A stretch of DNA of 7,763 bases from Candidatus Gastranaerophilales bacterium (lineage in GTDB: Bacteria > Cyanobacteriota > Vampirovibrionia > Gastranaerophilales > Gastranaerophilaceae), in NCBI GenBank assembly GCA_021199975.1, contig JAJQHF010000097.1:1-7763 (forward strand). Reading direction: 5' to 3'. Both the position numbers and the translations under genes were made by a program. Under the pieces are notes generated by a model. It saw only the letters and a list, made by a program, of their open reading frames with translations. It made no database searches and was not told the DNA's origin. Every line of letters begins with the position of its first letter. Position 1 is the stretch's first letter. Below, piece after piece: positions 5,757-7,763 of this stretch.

Positions 5757-5786
5757 ATTATATCAAATTTTTTCTTAATCAGTCTA
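5757..5786 (-). promoter_or_regulatory. extended -10 promoter for the secreted SH3-like gene, probably leaderless
   Basis: On the minus strand TAGACT (5786-5781; four of six to TTGACA), an 18-nt spacer and a perfect TATAAT (5762-5757) form a promoter, with TG one base before the -10 making it an extended -10. Only 6 nt separate the hexamer from the ATG, so transcription should begin at or within the start codon. The -35 overlaps the stop codon of the 63-aa ORF. Confidence 0.6.
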
Positions 5787-5975
5787 TTTAAAATTTTCAG
5801 GATGATTTGAATTAGATAAAACAATTTCTCTATATTCATTTTTATCAATATTTACGCCCATATTTTTAATATTGATTTTAAATTTTGCTTTTTTCTTTAG
5901 CTTCTTTTTATTTGAGCATTCTGACGGCGGAAAGGAACCGGCGGCAGAATGCTGCATAGAATTAAATTCTTCCAT
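5784..5975 (-). CDS. 63-aa lysine-rich hypothetical protein coupled to carB
   Basis: This is a small ORF of unknown function. I chose the ATG at 5975 over an upstream in-frame start at 6032 (inside carB) because TAAGGAT (5988-5982) sits 6 nt before it and overlaps the carB stop codon, a typical coupling arrangement. The peptide has three parts: 'MQHSAAGSFPPSECS' (7-21), encoded by the GC-rich inverted repeat, a basic run 'NKKKLKKKAKFKIN' (22-35), and an acidic-polar tail. There is no signal peptide or membrane segment. The basic segment could contact nucleic acid, but A-rich DNA gives lysine codons by default, so this is weak. It may be a real short protein, or an ORF built around a repeat insertion. 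It is followed by the promoter of the secreted gene. Confidence 0.45.
   Translation of the reverse strand: MEEFNSMQHSAAGSFPPSECSNKKKLKKKAKFKINIKNMGVNIDKNEYREIVLSNSNHPENFK
5915..5953. repeat. GC-rich palindrome (9-bp arms) inside the 63-aa ORF
   Basis: AGCATTCTG (5915-5923) and CAGAATGCT (5945-5953) are exact reverse complements flanking a 21-nt loop that itself repeats CGGCGG (5925-5930, 5939-5944). The inner 37 bases contain 23 G or C (62%) in a region of about 30%. Sharp composition change plus symmetry suggests an interspersed palindromic (REP- or MITE-like) element. No T-run follows on either strand, so it is not an intrinsic terminator. It encodes residues 8-21 of the small ORF without breaking its frame. 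Confidence 0.65.
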
Positions 5976-5985
5976 AAATATATCC

Positions 5986-7763
5986 TTAATTGCAAACAAC
6001 AGCCGTATTTCTGTATTTATCAATACTGTCATAAGAAAGATTAGTATTTTTCATATAATATTTCAATGCTTCCAAATAAGCTTTTGCAGTATCTAAAACA
6101 GTAAAACACGGGGTCGAATACATTTCCGCAAGTGTTCTTATAAGAAAACCTCTGTCTTCTGAACCGTATCTGACCGAATTATTATTTGTTGTAGGCGTGT
6201 TTATGATGAAACATAAATCTTTATTTTTCATATTTCTTTGCATTTTTTTAATATCAAATTTCTCAATTTCAATTGATTCAATATTATGAAGTTTTAAAAA
6301 TTTATGAGTTCCTGTTGTTGCAACAAGCTTATAGCCTAAATCAACGAGAGTCTGAGCTACTTCAACGGAATCCTTTTTATAATGGTCGTTAATAGATATC
6401 AGCACATTTCCTCTTTCCGTAGAAAGTTTATAGCCTGCCGCTAAAAATCCTTTTACTAAAGCTCTTTCATAAGAAGTATCAATACCCAAAACTTCGCCTG
6501 TTGATTTCATCTCGGGCGCTAAGGCGGGGTCTATTCTGTTCAGCTTTTGGAATGAGAATATGGGTATTTTTGCGCAGACAAGATTTGTTGTATCCGCAAG
6601 CCCTGTTTTATAGCCCTGTTCAATAATAGATTTACCCAAAATTGCATCAATTGCTATTTTTACCATAGGGATATTTGTTACCTTGCTTAAAATAGGCACC
6701 GTTCTTGAAGCACGAGGATTAACCTCAATAATATAAGCAATATCATCTTTTAAAATAAATTGAATATTCATCAAGCCTTTAACTTTTAATGCTCTTGCAA
6801 TTTTTTCGGTATAAGTTATAAGATTTTCTATAATATGCTTTGGTATTGTTCTTGTAGGATAAAGAGCAATAGAATCACCCGAGTGGACTCCGGCTCTTTC
6901 TATATGTTCTGTTATAGCGGGAATTAAGACATTTTCGCCGTCTGATATTGCATCAAGCTCAAGCTCTGTACCTTCTATATACTGGTCAATTAATATGGGG
7001 TGTTCATCTGAGAATTTTAAAGCGCTGTCAATATATGAAAGAAGTTCATCTTTATTATAAACAACCTGCATGCCTCTTCCTCCGATAACATAAGAAGGTC
7101 TTACCAAAAGAGGATACCCCAAAGTCCTTGCGGCTTCTAATGCTTCCGTTTGTTTCCTTACCGCAAAACCTTTAGGCTGAGGAATATTTAAACTTCTTAA
7201 TAACTGTTCAAATAATTTCCTATCCTCCGCTATATTTATTGATTCCAAAGAGGTTCCTAAAATCTTGACACCTTTTTCATATAATTTAGGTGCAAGATTA
7301 ATTGCGGTCTGACCGCCAAACTGAACAAGCACTCCTTCGGGGTTTTCTTTTTCAATAATATTCATAATATTTTCTATGTGCATCGGTTCAAAAAACAGTT
7401 TATCCGCCACATCAAAATCTGTGCTTAGTGTTTCGGGGTTTGAATTGACAATTAATGATTTATAATTGTTATTGCGCACTTCCCAGGCTGCATGAACCGA
7501 GCAGTAATCAAATTCAATGCCTTGTCCTATTCTTATAGGACCGGAACCTAAAATAAGTATTTTTTTGTCATTGTTATTTGAATTACTTTCATCAATCTCA
7601 TTATACGTTGAATAATAATACGGTGTATAAGCTTTAAACTCGGCGGCACAGGTATCTACTATTTTAAATGCAGCACTTATTGAATTTTCTTTTTTGATTT
7701 TTTCAATTTCATTTAAAGATATCTTAGAGAGCTTTGATATTTCTTCATCTAGAAATCCTTTTT
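5986..7763 (-). CDS. carB: carbamoyl-phosphate synthase large subunit, C-terminal 591 residues (5' end off window)
   Basis: CarB makes carbamoyl phosphate from bicarbonate, ammonia delivered by CarA, and two ATP, for pyrimidine and arginine synthesis. The gene enters at the right edge in an open frame with no start in the window. The GTG at 7479 is an internal valine codon. The visible part covers about 55% of a usual 1,070-residue CarB. 'DTCAAEFKAYTPYYYSTY' (36-53) belongs to the oligomerisation region. The second synthetase half shows 'GSGPIRIGQGIEFDY' (72-86), 'NSNPETLSTDFD' (106-117) and 'QFGGQT' (147-152). Its ATP-grasp motifs are 'VRPSYVIGGRGM' (221-232) and 'EVNPRASRT' (346-354), with 'KSTGEVLGID' (419-428) just after. 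Residues about 451-591 form the MGS-like allosteric domain ('TTGT' 482-485, 'INTP' 520-523). All key residues I can recall are intact. The stop overlaps the ribosome site of the 63-aa ORF. Confidence 0.97.
   Translation of the reverse strand, partial: KGFLDEEISKLSKISLNEIEKIKKENSISAAFKIVDTCAAEFKAYTPYYYSTYNEIDESNSNNNDKKILILGSGPIRIGQGIEFDYCSVHAAWEVRNNNYKSLIVNSNPETLSTDFDVADKLFFEPMHIENIMNIIEKENPEGVLVQFGGQTAINLAPKLYEKGVKILGTSLESINIAEDRKLFEQLLRSLNIPQPKGFAVRKQTEALEAARTLGYPLLVRPSYVIGGRGMQVVYNKDELLSYIDSALKFSDEHPILIDQYIEGTELELDAISDGENVLIPAITEHIERAGVHSGDSIALYPTRTIPKHIIENLITYTEKIARALKVKGLMNIQFILKDDIAYIIEVNPRASRTVPILSKVTNIPMVKIAIDAILGKSIIEQGYKTGLADTTNLVCAKIPIFSFQKLNRIDPALAPEMKSTGEVLGIDTSYERALVKGFLAAGYKLSTERGNVLISINDHYKKDSVEVAQTLVDLGYKLVATTGTHKFLKLHNIESIEIEKFDIKKMQRNMKNKDLCFIINTPTTNNNSVRYGSEDRGFLIRTLAEMYSTPCFTVLDTAKAYLEALKYYMKNTNLSYDSIDKYRNTAVVCN

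Noticed and set aside
5915..5953. Palindrome as an intrinsic terminator of carB
   Set aside because: Its loop is 21 nt, no T-run follows on either strand, and a ribosome site and open frame run through it.
5976..6032. Longer start for the 63-aa ORF inside carB
   Set aside because: No ribosome site there and a 47-nt overlap with carB; TAAGGAT 6 nt before the ATG at 5975 is a much better fit.
5872..6096. Plus-strand 74-codon frame opposite the carB end and 63-aa ORF
   Set aside because: Composition is F/S/I-rich as an antisense artefact, with no ribosome site.
7477..7479. GTG as start of a short carB-like gene
   Set aside because: The frame stays open to the window edge and upstream codons encode conserved CarB sequence (GSGPIRIGQGIEFDY), so this is an internal valine.

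Overview
This AT-rich window (roughly 30% G+C by eye) reads as a chromosomal stretch from an anaerobic gut-type bacterium. The best guess is a Gastranaerophilales (Vampirovibrionia/Melainabacteria) relative, with a low-GC Firmicute as the alternative. The guess rests on base composition, on the housekeeping pair nadD-yqeK, and on an N-terminal 'SFKGN' tag on one orphan protein that I recall from that lineage. It is not proven from the window alone. TGA is used as a stop (yqeK, nadD), so the code is standard.

Layout. Positions 1-592 (minus) hold the N-terminal 197 codons of a large protein that runs off the left edge and looks like a superfamily I helicase-type AAA protein. Positions 704-2739 (minus) form a tight three-gene unit: a uridine kinase/phosphoribulokinase-family P-loop kinase, then nadD, then yqeK. 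These are joined by a 9-10 nt gap and a 23 nt overlap. A 170-bp divergent spacer follows, with a perfect 8-bp inverted repeat over the likely -10 of the kinase operon and a separate plus-strand promoter. On the plus strand are an 88-aa orphan (2910-3176) and two tandem XRE-type repressor-like proteins (3339-3894). From 3960 to the right edge everything is on the minus strand. Listed from the right edge leftwards, in transcription order, these are the C-terminal 591 codons of carB, a 63-aa lysine-rich ORF starting on the carB stop, a secreted SH3-like protein with a predicted leaderless promoter, and a 348-aa orphan with protein-kinase-like motifs.

How it fits together. NadD makes the dinucleotide precursor of NAD, and YqeK is an HD-domain hydrolase (Ap4A-type in characterised members) commonly next to NadD. 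The kinase ahead of them could act on a nucleoside such as uridine or, by context only, on a nicotinamide-type riboside. CarB supplies carbamoyl phosphate for pyrimidines and arginine, so the window has a nucleotide-metabolism core. Between the core genes sit lineage-specific genes: the XRE pair, the kinase-like orphan, the secreted protein and the helicase-like protein. The most unusual items are the kinase-like orphan with its N-terminal tag, the GC-rich palindrome inside the 63-aa ORF, and the leaderless promoter. I found no complete, obviously new multi-gene system, and no RNA genes, CRISPR arrays or intact mobile elements.
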